From NCBI GenBank assembly GCA_020721025.1, contig DYNO01000020.1:1-26133 (forward strand): DNA of 26,133 bases, read 5' to 3'. This DNA comes from Thiomargarita sp. Lineage in GTDB: Bacteria > Pseudomonadota > Gammaproteobacteria > Beggiatoales > Beggiatoaceae. The notes beneath the pieces were generated by a model. The model did no database searches and was not told the origin of the DNA. It saw only the letters and a program-made list of their open reading frames with translations. Numbering within the stretch: the stretch's first letter is position 1; each line of letters begins with the position of its first letter. Below are positions 1 through 8,660 of this stretch, one piece after another. The position numbers and the translations under genes are program-made.

Positions 1-62
1 AACGGAAGAGCAATTATGTTCAACCGTGTTCAGCAGAAATGTAACAGCTGTTAAGCGACAAT
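1..62 (+). repeat. Dispersed hairpin repeat, copy 1 (cut by window edge)
   Basis: It shares about 40 nearly identical bases with 7079-7140, including the run TTCAACCGTGTTCAGCAGAAA. Both copies can fold as CGG-aa-GA(G/A)CA-loop-TGTTC-aa-CCG. One of the differences, G for A in the inner stem, keeps pairing as a G.T wobble, so the hairpin may be conserved. The repeat may extend left of the window. Confidence 0.6.
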
Positions 63-397
63 TAGACAAACTCGGTATTCCACAACCGGCGGATCGCGTG
101 ATATAATGGGAAATGTAATACATAATACAAGTTTCTCCTTGTGGGAAGTTAAACAAAGCGAGAGGGTGGAATCAATGCCTTCTCGTCCTTTGACTTGCAA
201 ATTAAACATTCAATTTCTCTCATCTAACCGCAACAATCTACCCAATGATGTTGCGAGCACACTCAGAATAATACTTCATCGCCATCAATCTGCACTTTCA
301 TCTCGTCGTACCAAGTCAAAAAGAACTTCTCTGCTAATAAGCACAGCAAAAACTAAATTTTACACCAGTCATTAAAAAAACAAGGCAGTGGAATCAA
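1..397. other. Left-edge spacer without a convincing gene
   Basis: About 400 bases before the YhaN-like gene. The first ~60 bases are a copy of a dispersed repeat that recurs near 7079. A frame of 89 codons is open from 106 to 375, but its translation is rich in Ser, Arg and Lys with no recognisable domain, and no good ribosome binding site precedes it, so I do not call it a gene. No metallophosphoesterase (YhaO/SbcD-like) coding sequence is visible here, although that is the usual upstream partner of a YhaN-like ATPase. Confidence 0.5.
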
Positions 398-3300
398 ATG
401 CGAATTCAACAACTTCACTTGTCGGCATTTGGCGTATTTACCGATAAACATTTGGACTTCTCGCAACCACAAGGTTTACATATTATTTATGGTGCAAATG
501 AATCGGGTAAAAGCACCACGTTGCGCGCACTTTTGGCTCTGTTGTTTGGAATGCCAGAACGCACCAGCGATGCCTATTTGCACGGTAATGATCAGCTACG
601 CATTGGGGCAGTTTTGCGACATCACAGCGGTGGGCAGGAATGGCAATGTTATCGGCGGAAAGGACGCAAAAATACCCTGTTAGATCAACAAAATACGCCC
701 TTAGAGGATGGTTTAATTCAAGAATTATTGGGAGGCATATCGCAAGAGCAATTTACCGCCCTATTTTGCCTAGATCATGAACGTTTGGTCAAGGGGGGCG
801 AAAGTTTATTAAGTGGTGGGGGTCATGTAGGCGAAAGTTTATTTGAAGCAGGAACAGGTAGCCAACAACTCCATGATTTACTTAAAGAATTAGACAATGA
901 AGCAGAAGAATTATTTAAAACTCGTGCCACCAAACCCAAATTGAATCGCACAGTTAAACTTTACGAAGAAACCAAGAAACAGATTAAAACCTTGTCTTTA
1001 TCTGCAACTCATTGGAATGAAAAAGAACAGCAGTTGCAAGTCTCATTAACGCAACAAACTGAAATAGTGCAATCACTGCAACAACTCAATGTTGAAAAAC
1101 AACGTCTTGCACGAATCCAACGCACCCGCCCACTGTTACAACGTCATCAAGAAACTGCCACCGCCTTAGATCAGTATGTGAACACGATTCTATTGCCTGA
1201 TGATGCGGCAACGCGACGAGTTTCTGCCAATTTGCAATTTAATCTCGCCCAGACCCAAATTCAGAAAAGTCAACAAACAATTGAAGAATTACAGGTTCAA
1301 CAGCAACAAATTCAATTACAACCGGAGTTTTTAGAACATAAAATCATCATCGAAAATTTTCGAGAACGGTTAGGCAGTCACTCGAAGGCGGCGCGCGATT
1401 TACCCGGTGTTAGGACGGAAATGCGTACTATTGAAAATGATGCACAAATTTTGTTACAACGCTTATATCCAAACATGAGTTTTGAGGATATTCCGCGCAT
1501 TTCCAGCCCACAACGTGGAAAAATCAAAGCCTTAGCAGATGAATTTCCTATTTTGCAGACCAAGCTCGCAAACGCGCAGGAACGGCTCGAAAGTACCAAA
1601 AATGAAATTTTACAGCAACGTTCACAATTGCACGATTTAAGTCAACCAGTTGATTTAACAGAATTAAAAGCTGCGCTGGATTATACGATAAAACAAGGTG
1701 ACTTGGAAACTTGGTTGGCAAAAGAAGATAAAGATATTCGTTTCCTAATTGTCAAGATTGAAGTGGCGTTAAAACAGTTGGGATTGTGGACGGGAAATTT
1801 ACAAGAATTGGAAGTATTGATCTTGCCTTCGATGGAACGGATTGAGTCTTTCGATAGAAAATTCAAAGAATTAGATCATGATAAGCAACGGGTAAAAGAA
1901 AAATTGATCGAAGCCCGGCAACGTCACGCGCAAGCCACCCAAAATATTGAAGCCTTGCATTGGGCAGGAGAAGTACCGACTGAGGAAAAATTGTCACAAA
2001 CTCGCCAACATCGAGAACAACAATGGCAACAATTGAAACAAAATCCATCACTTATGCCAGAATTGGGACGAATGTATGAACAAACCGTCAAGGAAGCCGA
2101 TGAGGTCGCAGATCGGTTACGGCGAGAAAGTCATCGTGTGATGCAGCAAGCTAATTTTAAGGCAGAACAACAAGCTGCGGCGAGTGAGCAAGAACGTCAG
2201 ACCAAAAAGTGGCGTACGCTGAATGAATTAGTTGAAAATGTTCAAACGGAATGGGAAGAATCGTGGAAGGCGTGCAATGTCAAACCTTGGTCACCGCTTG
2301 AAATGCGTAACTGGTTGAATAATATCCAAATTTTGCGACAACAATTAGTCACCATGCGAGATCGTCAACAACAATGGACAGTGAAGCAACAATTGTCTGT
2401 TGAATTGTGTCAACGATTAACCATCGCTTTGCAGAAATTATCTTTAGATATCAATATATTAAGCAACTTGTCTGATTTGATCGCCCAAGCCTCTGCCACC
2501 ATTGCGGAACTGACGGAGTTGCAACGCCAACATTTTGATTTAAATAAGCAAATTAAAACACGCAGTGCAGAATGTCAACGTGGCGAAGTGGCATTACAGC
2601 AGCTCGATCAGCAAATTACACAGTGGCATACAATGTGGGCTACTGCGTTGATTCCACTGCAATTACCAGCCGACACCGCACCGGAAATTGCTCGTAATGT
2701 GTTAGATAGTTTGGATCAATTATTGAATAAATTGGATAAAATCAATAGTTTACGCCGTCGAGTGGAACGGATGGAACAAGATGCACAAGTGTTTCAGCAA
2801 GAAGTGAACGCGTTATTGCAGAAAATCGCTCCGATGTGGTTGAACGAGCCAATTGAGCAAGTTGTGCCCAAATTATCGAATCAATTGAGTCAGGTAGAAA
2901 AGAACACGACGCGTTTTGAGCAGTTGCAGCAACAGTTCGCCACCGAGCAACAGGCTTTGCAAACAGCTAAATTACAATCAAATCAATCACAAACAGTTTT
3001 ACAGTCGTTGTTGGAACAAGCACATTGCACGCAACTGGTTGAATTAGAACAGGCTGAAATTGATTCAACTCGCAAGCGGACATTACAACGCACTTTCACT
3101 GAACTTGAGCAACAATTATTGGAACAAGGTGAAGGTTTATCATTGATCGAATTGGCAAAAGCAGCGGAGTCGGTTGATATCAATCAGTTGCCGATGCAAT
3201 TGCAGCATATTTCTGAACAAATCACGGTGTTGGAGCAGCAACGTTCTGAACTTGACCAGAAAATTGGTGAATTGCGGACTTTGCTCAAGCAAATGGATGG

Positions 3301-3910
3301 CAATGCTGCCGCGGCTCGGGCTGCTGAAGAAGCCCAATTATATGTGACAGAAATACGGGAATTGACGGAGCGTTATATTCAAGTAGTTTCATCTGCGTTT
3401 GTGTTGCGACAAGTAATTGAAAAATATAGAAAAACTTATCAAGCTCCCCTGTTGCAGCGTGCCAATGAATTGTTTAAACGTTTGACCTTGGGCAGTTTTG
3501 TTGAGTTGAAAACGGGCTATGGGAGTGATGATCAGCCCATTTTATTGGGATTGCGCACGGCTAAAAGCACGGGAATTGCGACCGCGGGCATGAGTGAAGG
3601 TACGCGAGATCAGTTGTATTTAGCCCTGCGTTTGGCGAGTATTGAGCAGTATTTGCAACATAACAGCCCGGTGCCATTGATATTTGACGATATTTTGGTG
3701 AATTTTGATGATGAGCGGTCACGGGCAACGTTGGAAATTTTAAGCAGTTTGAGTGAGAGGACACAAATTTTATTTTTTACCCATCATTTGCGTTTGGTTG
3801 AATTAGCACAAAAATCAGTTGGGAGAAAGCGAGTAGTAATACATGAATTGGGGAATGATTCATTTGGCAAAATGAAGGAAAATAACAGTCCTCAACTTTC
3901 GGTATTTTAA
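398..3910 (+). CDS. SbcC/YhaN-like AAA ATPase with long coiled coil
   Basis: 1170-residue SMC/Rad50-style ATPase, probably a DNA repair or DNA end-processing factor of the YhaN type. The Walker A motif GANESGKST is at residues 32-40. An ABC-type signature (SEGTRDQLYLALRLA) starts near 1066, Walker B PLIFDD is at 1093-1098, and a switch histidine (FFTHH) follows near 1129. Between the ATPase halves lie roughly 900 residues rich in Gln, Glu and Leu, as expected of coiled coil. No CxxC zinc hook is visible in the middle, which fits YhaN better than Rad50/SbcC. The start is the first ATG, and the family N-terminus (MRIQQLHLSAFG) begins there. In Bacillus and many proteobacteria the partner is the nuclease YhaO just upstream. 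At least 397 bp upstream holds none here, so a partner could only lie outside the window. Family assignment is firm; substrate is inference. Confidence 0.88.
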   Translation: MRIQQLHLSAFGVFTDKHLDFSQPQGLHIIYGANESGKSTTLRALLALLFGMPERTSDAYLHGNDQLRIGAVLRHHSGGQEWQCYRRKGRKNTLLDQQNTPLEDGLIQELLGGISQEQFTALFCLDHERLVKGGESLLSGGGHVGESLFEAGTGSQQLHDLLKELDNEAEELFKTRATKPKLNRTVKLYEETKKQIKTLSLSATHWNEKEQQLQVSLTQQTEIVQSLQQLNVEKQRLARIQRTRPLLQRHQETATALDQYVNTILLPDDAATRRVSANLQFNLAQTQIQKSQQTIEELQVQQQQIQLQPEFLEHKIIIENFRERLGSHSKAARDLPGVRTEMRTIENDAQILLQRLYPNMSFEDIPRISSPQRGKIKALADEFPILQTKLANAQERLESTKNEILQQRSQLHDLSQPVDLTELKAALDYTIKQGDLETWLAKEDKDIRFLIVKIEVALKQLGLWTGNLQELEVLILPSMERIESFDRKFKELDHDKQRVKEKLIEARQRHAQATQNIEALHWAGEVPTEEKLSQTRQHREQQWQQLKQNPSLMPELGRMYEQTVKEADEVADRLRRESHRVMQQANFKAEQQAAASEQERQTKKWRTLNELVENVQTEWEESWKACNVKPWSPLEMRNWLNNIQILRQQLVTMRDRQQQWTVKQQLSVELCQRLTIALQKLSLDINILSNLSDLIAQASATIAELTELQRQHFDLNKQIKTRSAECQRGEVALQQLDQQITQWHTMWATALIPLQLPADTAPEIARNVLDSLDQLLNKLDKINSLRRRVERMEQDAQVFQQEVNALLQKIAPMWLNEPIEQVVPKLSNQLSQVEKNTTRFEQLQQQFATEQQALQTAKLQSNQSQTVLQSLLEQAHCTQLVELEQAEIDSTRKRTLQRTFTELEQQLLEQGEGLSLIELAKAAESVDINQLPMQLQHISEQITVLEQQRSELDQKIGELRTLLKQMDGNAAAARAAEEAQLYVTEIRELTERYIQVVSSAFVLRQVIEKYRKTYQAPLLQRANELFKRLTLGSFVELKTGYGSDDQPILLGLRTAKSTGIATAGMSEGTRDQLYLALRLASIEQYLQHNSPVPLIFDDILVNFDDERSRATLEILSSLSERTQILFFTHHLRLVELAQKSVGRKRVVIHELGNDSFGKMKENNSPQLSVF

Positions 3911-4424
3911 CCGTGGATAATGAATTTTGGTAATTACCTACCACCCCCATGCCAACTTTTTCGATTTAAGAATCATATAGATGAAAAACTATAAAATTTT
4001 ATGCTAAAAAGACAAGCAATATTTATAGTTTTAGGAGTTACGCAGTTCAAAACGTAACTTAGGCTTAATTCAGTTAGTTAGCGTTTTCGGAGTACAAATT
4101 TAAATTTGTACTCCATTTATAAAATCAGTGGGTTAGCATCTCAAGTGCGTAACTCCTAAGTTTTTAAAATCAAAAAATTGTAATTTACTCCTCTCAATGG
4201 TGTTTTCCTTTGAAAATTACATTTGAACTGCATCACATCCGAATCATTCGGTCGTGTCCTAGAGTAAAGCATGATAAAATAAGAGAATAGCAATGTTAAA
4301 TTGCCTATTTGGGATGACTGCAAAGAGCAATGATTGAGATAATCTATTGTAATTAATCTATTTTTACGTCATCGTTTGCAAACAACCTCTCTTCCTCAAC
4401 GATGGTTAGTTTTTAAATAACTCT
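3911..4424. other. Spacer holding a MITE and small inverted repeats
   Basis: 514 bases between the YhaN-like gene and yciB. Contents: an 11-bp inverted repeat AAAACTATAAA (3985-3995) / TTTATAGTTTT (4022-4032), AT-rich and possibly a weak terminator for the upstream gene; the 127-bp element at 4032-4158; a small hairpin GCAAT/ATTGC near 4291; and a 7-bp stem CATCGTT (4370-4376) / AACGATG (4398-4404) followed by a T-rich run just before yciB, which could act in its leader. No coding sequence is supported. Confidence 0.55.
4032..4158 (+). mobile_element. 127-bp MITE, copy 1
   Basis: Non-coding element with 13-bp perfect terminal inverted repeats, TAGGAGTTACGCA at the left and TGCGTAACTCCTA at the right. 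It is flanked by a possible 5-bp target duplication AGTTT. The centre (4089-4114) is a perfect 26-bp palindrome with half-site GGAGTACAAATTT. All 127 bases are identical to 20265-20391. No reading frame is long enough for a transposase, so it would be mobilised in trans. Confidence 0.9.
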
Positions 4425-5003
4425 ATGAAACTTCTATTTGATTTTTTCCCAGTGGTTCTATTTTTTGTGGCGTACAAACTCTATAATATTTATGTTGCAA
4501 CTGCGGTAATTATCGTTGCTTCCATTGTGCAAGTGGGGTGGTCATGGATGAGCTACCGGCGAATTGAAAATATGCACTTGATTACACTCGCATTTGTGGT
4601 CGTACTGGGTGGGGCAACACTCATGCTGCATGACGAAATGTTTATCAAATGGAAACCTACGATTGTCAATTGGATTTTTGCATTGGTATTTTTAGGTTCG
4701 CAATTCATCGGTAAGAAAACCATCGTGCAACGACTGATGGAATCGCAAGTCATTGTCACAAATGAAAAAGTGTGGAGTCGATTAAATATCGGGTGGGTCA
4801 CGTTTTTTATCTTGATGGGTGCTATCAATCTCTATGTGGCTTATCAATTTAGTACCGATACATGGGTTAATTTCAAGTTGTTTGGAATGCTTGGCTTAAC
4901 GATTGTTTTTGTGATATTGCAAAGTATGTATCTCATGCAATACATAGTGCCCGAAGAACCACAAAATACGGAAGCTCCGGAAAAGAACTCAGATAATGGT
5001 TAA
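4425..5003 (+). CDS. yciB: YciB/IspZ family inner membrane protein
   Basis: 192-residue polytopic inner membrane protein of the YciB (septation protein A) family, linked in E. coli and Shigella to cell envelope integrity and septation. The N-terminus MKLLFDFFPVVLFFVAYK is the family hallmark, with conserved IVASIVQVGWSW near residue 35. About five hydrophobic segments are visible: residues 5-22, 24-40, 52-67, 80-95, and two more near 122-140 and 150-172. A charged tail rich in Glu, Asn and Lys follows. Length is close to the usual ~180 residues. The HD hydrolase gene starts 2 bp after the stop, so the two are probably co-transcribed. Precise biochemical role is unknown in the family. Confidence 0.93.
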   Translation: MKLLFDFFPVVLFFVAYKLYNIYVATAVIIVASIVQVGWSWMSYRRIENMHLITLAFVVVLGGATLMLHDEMFIKWKPTIVNWIFALVFLGSQFIGKKTIVQRLMESQVIVTNEKVWSRLNIGWVTFFILMGAINLYVAYQFSTDTWVNFKLFGMLGLTIVFVILQSMYLMQYIVPEEPQNTEAPEKNSDNG

Positions 5004-5005
5004 TT

Positions 5006-5569
5006 ATGTGGCAACTAAATGAAAATACAGGAATTCTATTAAAAGCCTTGCGCTTTGCTGCGGAAAAACATTGTCACCAACGACGCAAAGATGTTCATGC
5101 TTCGCCCTACATTAATCATCCAATTCAAGTTGCAGAAACATTGTGGGTTATTGGTGGTGTGCGAGATTACATCTTGATTACAGCGGCATTATTGCATGAC
5201 ACGTTGGAAGATACCGAAGCCACTTCTGAAGAGATTAATCAATTGTTTGGACAAGAAATTTTAGCTCTGGTGCAAGAAGTTACCGATGACAGAACCTTGA
5301 CCAAATTGGAACGCAAACGGTTGCAAATTCAACACGCGCCCCTCATTTCAAATTCGGCTAAACAGTTGAAATTAGCTGATAAAATTTGCAATGTGTCTGA
5401 TATCATCGATTCTCCTCCTCAAACATGGTCATGGCAGCGGCGGTGGGATTATTTAACTTGGAGCGAACAGGTGATTGACGGACTGCGTGGCGTAAATCCG
5501 TCCTTGGAAATCCATTTTGATCAGTTACTTGTTCAGGCGCGTCATTTCTTAAATTTACAAATGCAATAA
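5006..5569 (+). CDS. MESH1-like HD-domain phosphohydrolase
   Basis: 187-residue single-domain HD protein resembling the hydrolase half of RelA/SpoT enzymes and the small alarmone hydrolase MESH1. Metal-binding HD residues are in place: H38 (YINHPIQV), H64-D65 and E68-D69 (LLHDTLEDT), and D125/N129 (LADKICNV). There is no synthetase, TGS or ACT domain. Known family members remove the 3'-pyrophosphate of (p)ppGpp or act on NADPH; which substrate applies here cannot be read from sequence. It starts 2 bp after yciB and probably shares its transcript. The start ATG is supported by that spacing and by the match beginning within the first 15 residues. Confidence 0.88.
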   Translation: MWQLNENTGILLKALRFAAEKHCHQRRKDVHASPYINHPIQVAETLWVIGGVRDYILITAALLHDTLEDTEATSEEINQLFGQEILALVQEVTDDRTLTKLERKRLQIQHAPLISNSAKQLKLADKICNVSDIIDSPPQTWSWQRRWDYLTWSEQVIDGLRGVNPSLEIHFDQLLVQARHFLNLQMQ

Positions 5570-5593
5570 CCGCTTGTTCGTAACCCTGTCGCC

Positions 5594-5700
5594 TAGGGCA
5601 AGCGCATATAAAATTTTTTGATTTCAAAAAGTTGCAATACTAAATTCAAGTAAAATATGAACTGTAACTTATTGATTTCAAAGGTTATATGTTTGCCCTG
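5594..5700 (+). mobile_element. 107-bp MITE-like element with 10-bp target duplication
   Basis: The direct repeat CCCTGTCGCC occurs at 5584-5593 and again at 5701-5710, exactly flanking a segment with inverted ends. The left end reads AGGGCAA-gcg-CATATAA and the right end TTATATG-t-TTGCCCT. The ends are 7+7 bp complementary with a short indel. The interior is AT-rich, non-coding and contains the word TTGATTTCAAA twice. It is unrelated to the 127-bp element. Confidence 0.65.
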
Positions 5701-5847
5701 CCCTGTCGCCAATTTTTTTGAATTTTAACTTGATTTACAATTGATTTGAACTCAACATATTCACGCAGTTTAGCGACAATGTTGTCTGACAAACAGTTAG
5801 AAAAATGTGGTGCAAAATCACTTGTATCCCGATAATTTTGGAACACC

Positions 5848-6933
5848 ATGAATTTATTTAATTTTACGCACTCCGATCTCGTTGAATTTTTCACCCAACG
5901 CGGCGAAAAACCGTTTCGTGCCAGTCAGATATTAAAATGGGTACATCAGATGGGAGTGGTCGATTTTGACGAGATGACCAATTTAAGCAAGGTATTGCGG
6001 CAACGCTTGAAAGACGAAACAACCTTGACCCTGCCAAAAGTGGTGACTGTACAAGTTTCACATGATGGAACTCGTAAATGGTTGTTACAATTGGAATGTA
6101 GTAACCAGATCGAGATGGTATTTATTCCAGAAGATGATCGGGGAACGTTGTGTGTTTCTTCGCAAGTCGGGTGTCCGCTGAATTGCAGTTTTTGTGCGAC
6201 GGGAAAACAGGGATTTAACCGTAATTTGGAAGTTTCTGAAATTATTGGGCAATTGTGGTTAGCCGAACACAGTTTGCGTCAAGAAGGGTTTCGCGCCGAA
6301 GAACATGGACGAATTATCAGTAACGTGGTTTTTATGGGGATGGGCGAACCGCTGACCAATTTTAACAATGTTATCAAAGCAATTGAGCTAATGCGGGATG
6401 ATTTTTGTTATGGTTTATCGTGGCGTAGAATTACCGTGAGCACTGCGGGCATTGTACCCGCAATCGCGCGATTGAAGGAAACCAGTCCGGTGTGTTTGGC
6501 GATTTCATTGCACGCGCCGAATGATGAATTGCGTAACAAATTGGTTCCATTGAACAAAAAATATCCCTTGGCGAGTTTAATCGCTGCTTGTCGGGAATAT
6601 GTGAAGGATGATGATCGTTTGAAATTAACGTTTGAATACGTGATGTTGCGGGGCATCAATGACAGTGTGGATCATGCAAAAGCATTGGTGAAATTAATGC
6701 GGCATTTACCAGCAAAAGTGAATTTAATTCCGTTTAATCCCTTTCCTCAGTCGCCTTATGAACGTTCTACACAGGAAGTGATTGATACTTTTCGCAATAT
6801 CTTGTTAGCAGCGGATATCATGACGATTACTCGTAAGACCCGCGGCGATGATATTGATGCGGCATGTGGGCAATTGGCGGGCAAGGTGGTCGATAAAACC
6901 CGACGAATTCCGATTTTGATGGAACAAGACTAA
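5848..6933 (+). CDS. rlmN: RlmN, dual-specificity RNA (adenine-C2) methyltransferase
   Basis: 361-residue radical SAM enzyme that methylates C2 of A2503 in 23S rRNA and, in E. coli, A37 of some tRNAs. The radical-SAM cluster motif CxxxCxxC is C109-C113-C116 (CPLNCSFC), followed by QGFNRNL. The conserved MGMGEP, the ISLHAPND block, the NLIPFNPFP block and the C-terminal RGDDIDAACGQLAG are all present. C340 in that last motif corresponds to the cysteine that forms the protein-RNA adduct. Length fits the family. The start ATG gives a normal N-terminus (LVEFFTQRGEKPFRASQILKW). No ndk or pilW-like neighbour is present, unlike many gammaproteobacteria. Confidence 0.97.
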   Translation: MNLFNFTHSDLVEFFTQRGEKPFRASQILKWVHQMGVVDFDEMTNLSKVLRQRLKDETTLTLPKVVTVQVSHDGTRKWLLQLECSNQIEMVFIPEDDRGTLCVSSQVGCPLNCSFCATGKQGFNRNLEVSEIIGQLWLAEHSLRQEGFRAEEHGRIISNVVFMGMGEPLTNFNNVIKAIELMRDDFCYGLSWRRITVSTAGIVPAIARLKETSPVCLAISLHAPNDELRNKLVPLNKKYPLASLIAACREYVKDDDRLKLTFEYVMLRGINDSVDHAKALVKLMRHLPAKVNLIPFNPFPQSPYERSTQEVIDTFRNILLAADIMTITRKTRGDDIDAACGQLAGKVVDKTRRIPILMEQD

Positions 6934-7078
6934 AATATCCATTTTACGCAAAATCAAAGTTATAGAAGATGAAAAATCAATGTGTTATGTTTTGAAAATC
7001 TTTCGTGACTTATTCGGTTCTTGATCAACAATCACTTTTATCTGCATAAGTTGAAAAACTTAATTTGCTTATGTTGAA

Positions 7079-7200
7079 ACGGAAGAACAATCCTGTTCAA
7101 CCGTGTTCAGCAGAAATACAACAGATTGAACCATTGCGACACTAAAAATGCACGAAGTTTACGACCACGGTGATAGAAAGCCATTTTTTAACAATCTGTT
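7079..7200 (+). repeat. Dispersed hairpin repeat, copy 2, and adjoining inverted repeat
   Basis: The left part (7079-7140) matches bases 1-62 of the window and folds as CGG-aa-GAACA-atcc-TGTTC-aa-CCG. Directly after it, AACAGATTG (7120-7128) is repeated inverted as CAATCTGTT (7192-7200), bounding an ~80-bp unit that ends just before the PilZ gene. Upstream, CATAAG/CTTATG (near 7045 and 7069) forms another small stem. Origin unknown; it behaves like a non-autonomous dispersed repeat. Confidence 0.55.
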
Positions 7201-7212
7201 ACATTGAATATC

Positions 7213-7497
7213 ATGAATACTCCACTCGAAAATCGAAGATTTCCACGTCATCCTGTTGAAATTCCCATTGAAATACGCAAAATCACTGATCAAGCATTGT
7301 CTGAAAAATATATCAAGAACTTGAGTGTCGGCGGTATGGCATTTGAGTTCGATAATTTCTTAGAAAAGAATGAATTAGTTTGTATTCGAGTGATGGTCAA
7401 CTGTCCGTTTGAATTAATGGGAAGAGTAGTATGGTGTTGTGAAAAACAACCTGAAAAATTTGAGGTTGGTATTGAATTTGTCAGAAAAGTGCCTTAA
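7213..7497 (+). CDS. Small single-domain PilZ protein
   Basis: 94-residue stand-alone PilZ domain, the c-di-GMP receptor fold. Both binding motifs are visible: RxxxR at R8-R12 (RRFPR) and the (D/N)xSxxG motif at N36-LSVG-G41. The beta-strand tail GRVVWC...FEVGIEF is typical. It probably links c-di-GMP level to motility, pili or exopolysaccharide output, but the target is not readable. The start is the ATG at 7213; an in-frame TTG at 7204 would add three residues. Neither has a strong ribosome binding site. It stands alone, and a dispersed repeat lies immediately upstream. Confidence 0.87.
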   Translation: MNTPLENRRFPRHPVEIPIEIRKITDQALSEKYIKNLSVGGMAFEFDNFLEKNELVCIRVMVNCPFELMGRVVWCCEKQPEKFEVGIEFVRKVP

Positions 7498-7577
7498 AGC
7501 TCTGCTTACGATGATTTGAGAAAGTTAAATCATTTTTTATAATCTAACTTCTTACTTTTATTTGATAAAATATTCCC

Positions 7578-7898
7578 ATGATAGAAAATTATTATCGGTA
7601 TCACATATTTTTTTGTACCAATCAGCGCGACCCCGGTGAGAAATGTTGCAATAATCATGCAGCGGCGGAACTCCGTGATTATCTTAAGAAACAAACCAAG
7701 GCTTTGAATTTAATTCGCCAAGGGGTGCGGGCTAATACAGCGGGTTGCATGAATCGTTGCAAATTGGGTCCCGTGTTGGTGATTTACCCAGAAGCTGTCT
7801 GGTACACTTATCGGGATAAAAACGATATTGATGAAATTATTCATGAACATCTGCAAAACGGGCGAATTGTGGAACGGTTGAGGTTGCCGAATGCGTAG
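7578..7898 (+). CDS. (2Fe-2S) thioredoxin-like ferredoxin domain protein
   Basis: 106-residue protein of the thioredoxin-fold 2Fe-2S ferredoxin group. Candidate cluster ligands are C13, one of C23/C24, C57 and C61, in the pattern FFCTNQ...GEKCCNN...GCMNRCKLGP, followed by VLVIYPEAVWY. This spacing is that of the family also annotated as CbiW-like or (2Fe-2S) ferredoxin domain-containing protein, whose electron partners are mostly unknown. Its last 8 bases overlap the start of the alpha/beta hydrolase gene, so the two are translationally coupled; this pair recurs in proteobacterial genomes as far as I recall. Confidence 0.87.
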   Translation: MIENYYRYHIFFCTNQRDPGEKCCNNHAAAELRDYLKKQTKALNLIRQGVRANTAGCMNRCKLGPVLVIYPEAVWYTYRDKNDIDEIIHEHLQNGRIVERLRLPNA

Positions 7899-8532
7899 TA
7901 ATTGTATGGCTCAAGAACGCTTGATTGATGCCCCTGCTGGTTCGCTCGAAATTGTGATGAATTGTCCAAAATTACCTTCAGAATCCCCAATTCCTTACGG
8001 AGTGATTTGTCATCCTCATCCGTTGTTTGGCGGTACGATGAATAACAAGGTCATTTATACTTTAGCCATGATGTTCAATCAGTTAGGTGCGGGGAGTGTG
8101 CGTTTTAACTTTCGTGGCGTGGGGAAAAGTAGCGGCGATTTTGACAATGGCGAGGGGGAATTAGATGATTTACGGGCGGTGGTGGATTGGCTGAAAACTG
8201 AGTATGCGCCAAGTGAATTGTGGTTGGCGGGATTTTCATTTGGAAGTTATGTGGCATTGCGGGCGCATGAATCATTGCAAGCCACTCGGTTAATTTTAAT
8301 CGCACCTCCGATGGAACGTTTTGATTTTTCACCGCTTTATTTGAGTAAAATCCCGACAATTGTCGTGCAAGGTGCGAAGGATGAGGTTGTTTCCCCTGAT
8401 GCTGTGTATCAATGGGTGAGTTCGCAGATGAACGCGCCCAATTTTATTTGGATGCCGGAGGCAGATCATTTTTTTCACGGACAATTGAATGAGTTACGGG
8501 AGGCTGTGAAAAATGCGTGGGCAACTTTTTAA
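7891..8532 (+). CDS. Alpha/beta hydrolase of the CHPHP/GxSxG type
   Basis: 213-residue cytoplasmic alpha/beta hydrolase. The nucleophile elbow is GFSFG at 114-118 with S116, and the likely acid and base are D164 (GAKDEVV) and H193 (EADHFFHG). CHPHPLFGGTM near residue 40 and FRGVGKSSG near 74 are typical of a bacterial family often listed as dienelactone-hydrolase-like or YpfH-like. Substrate is not known. The ATG at 7891 overlaps the preceding stop; a second ATG at 7906 (MAQERLIDAPAG) gives a more usual family N-terminus and is an equally good start. No signal peptide is seen. Confidence 0.86.
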   Translation: MRSNCMAQERLIDAPAGSLEIVMNCPKLPSESPIPYGVICHPHPLFGGTMNNKVIYTLAMMFNQLGAGSVRFNFRGVGKSSGDFDNGEGELDDLRAVVDWLKTEYAPSELWLAGFSFGSYVALRAHESLQATRLILIAPPMERFDFSPLYLSKIPTIVVQGAKDEVVSPDAVYQWVSSQMNAPNFIWMPEADHFFHGQLNELREAVKNAWATF

Positions 8533-8660
8533 CCACTGACCAAGATTCGCAAGATTGAGGAATTTGCTTGATTTCAACGTAACGAGAATTTTGTCAATTT
8601 GGCAATTCTATCTATCCCAATTGAAACAATGACGCAAAATAACATTTTCACAAAAAATTC

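Noticed and set aside
106..375. Open frame of 89 codons at the left edge
   Set aside because: No domain, no ribosome binding site, low-complexity Ser/Arg/Lys translation; best seen as chance.
5403..5894. Minus-strand frames over the HD gene end and spacer
   Set aside because: They cross the MITE-like element and have no coding character.
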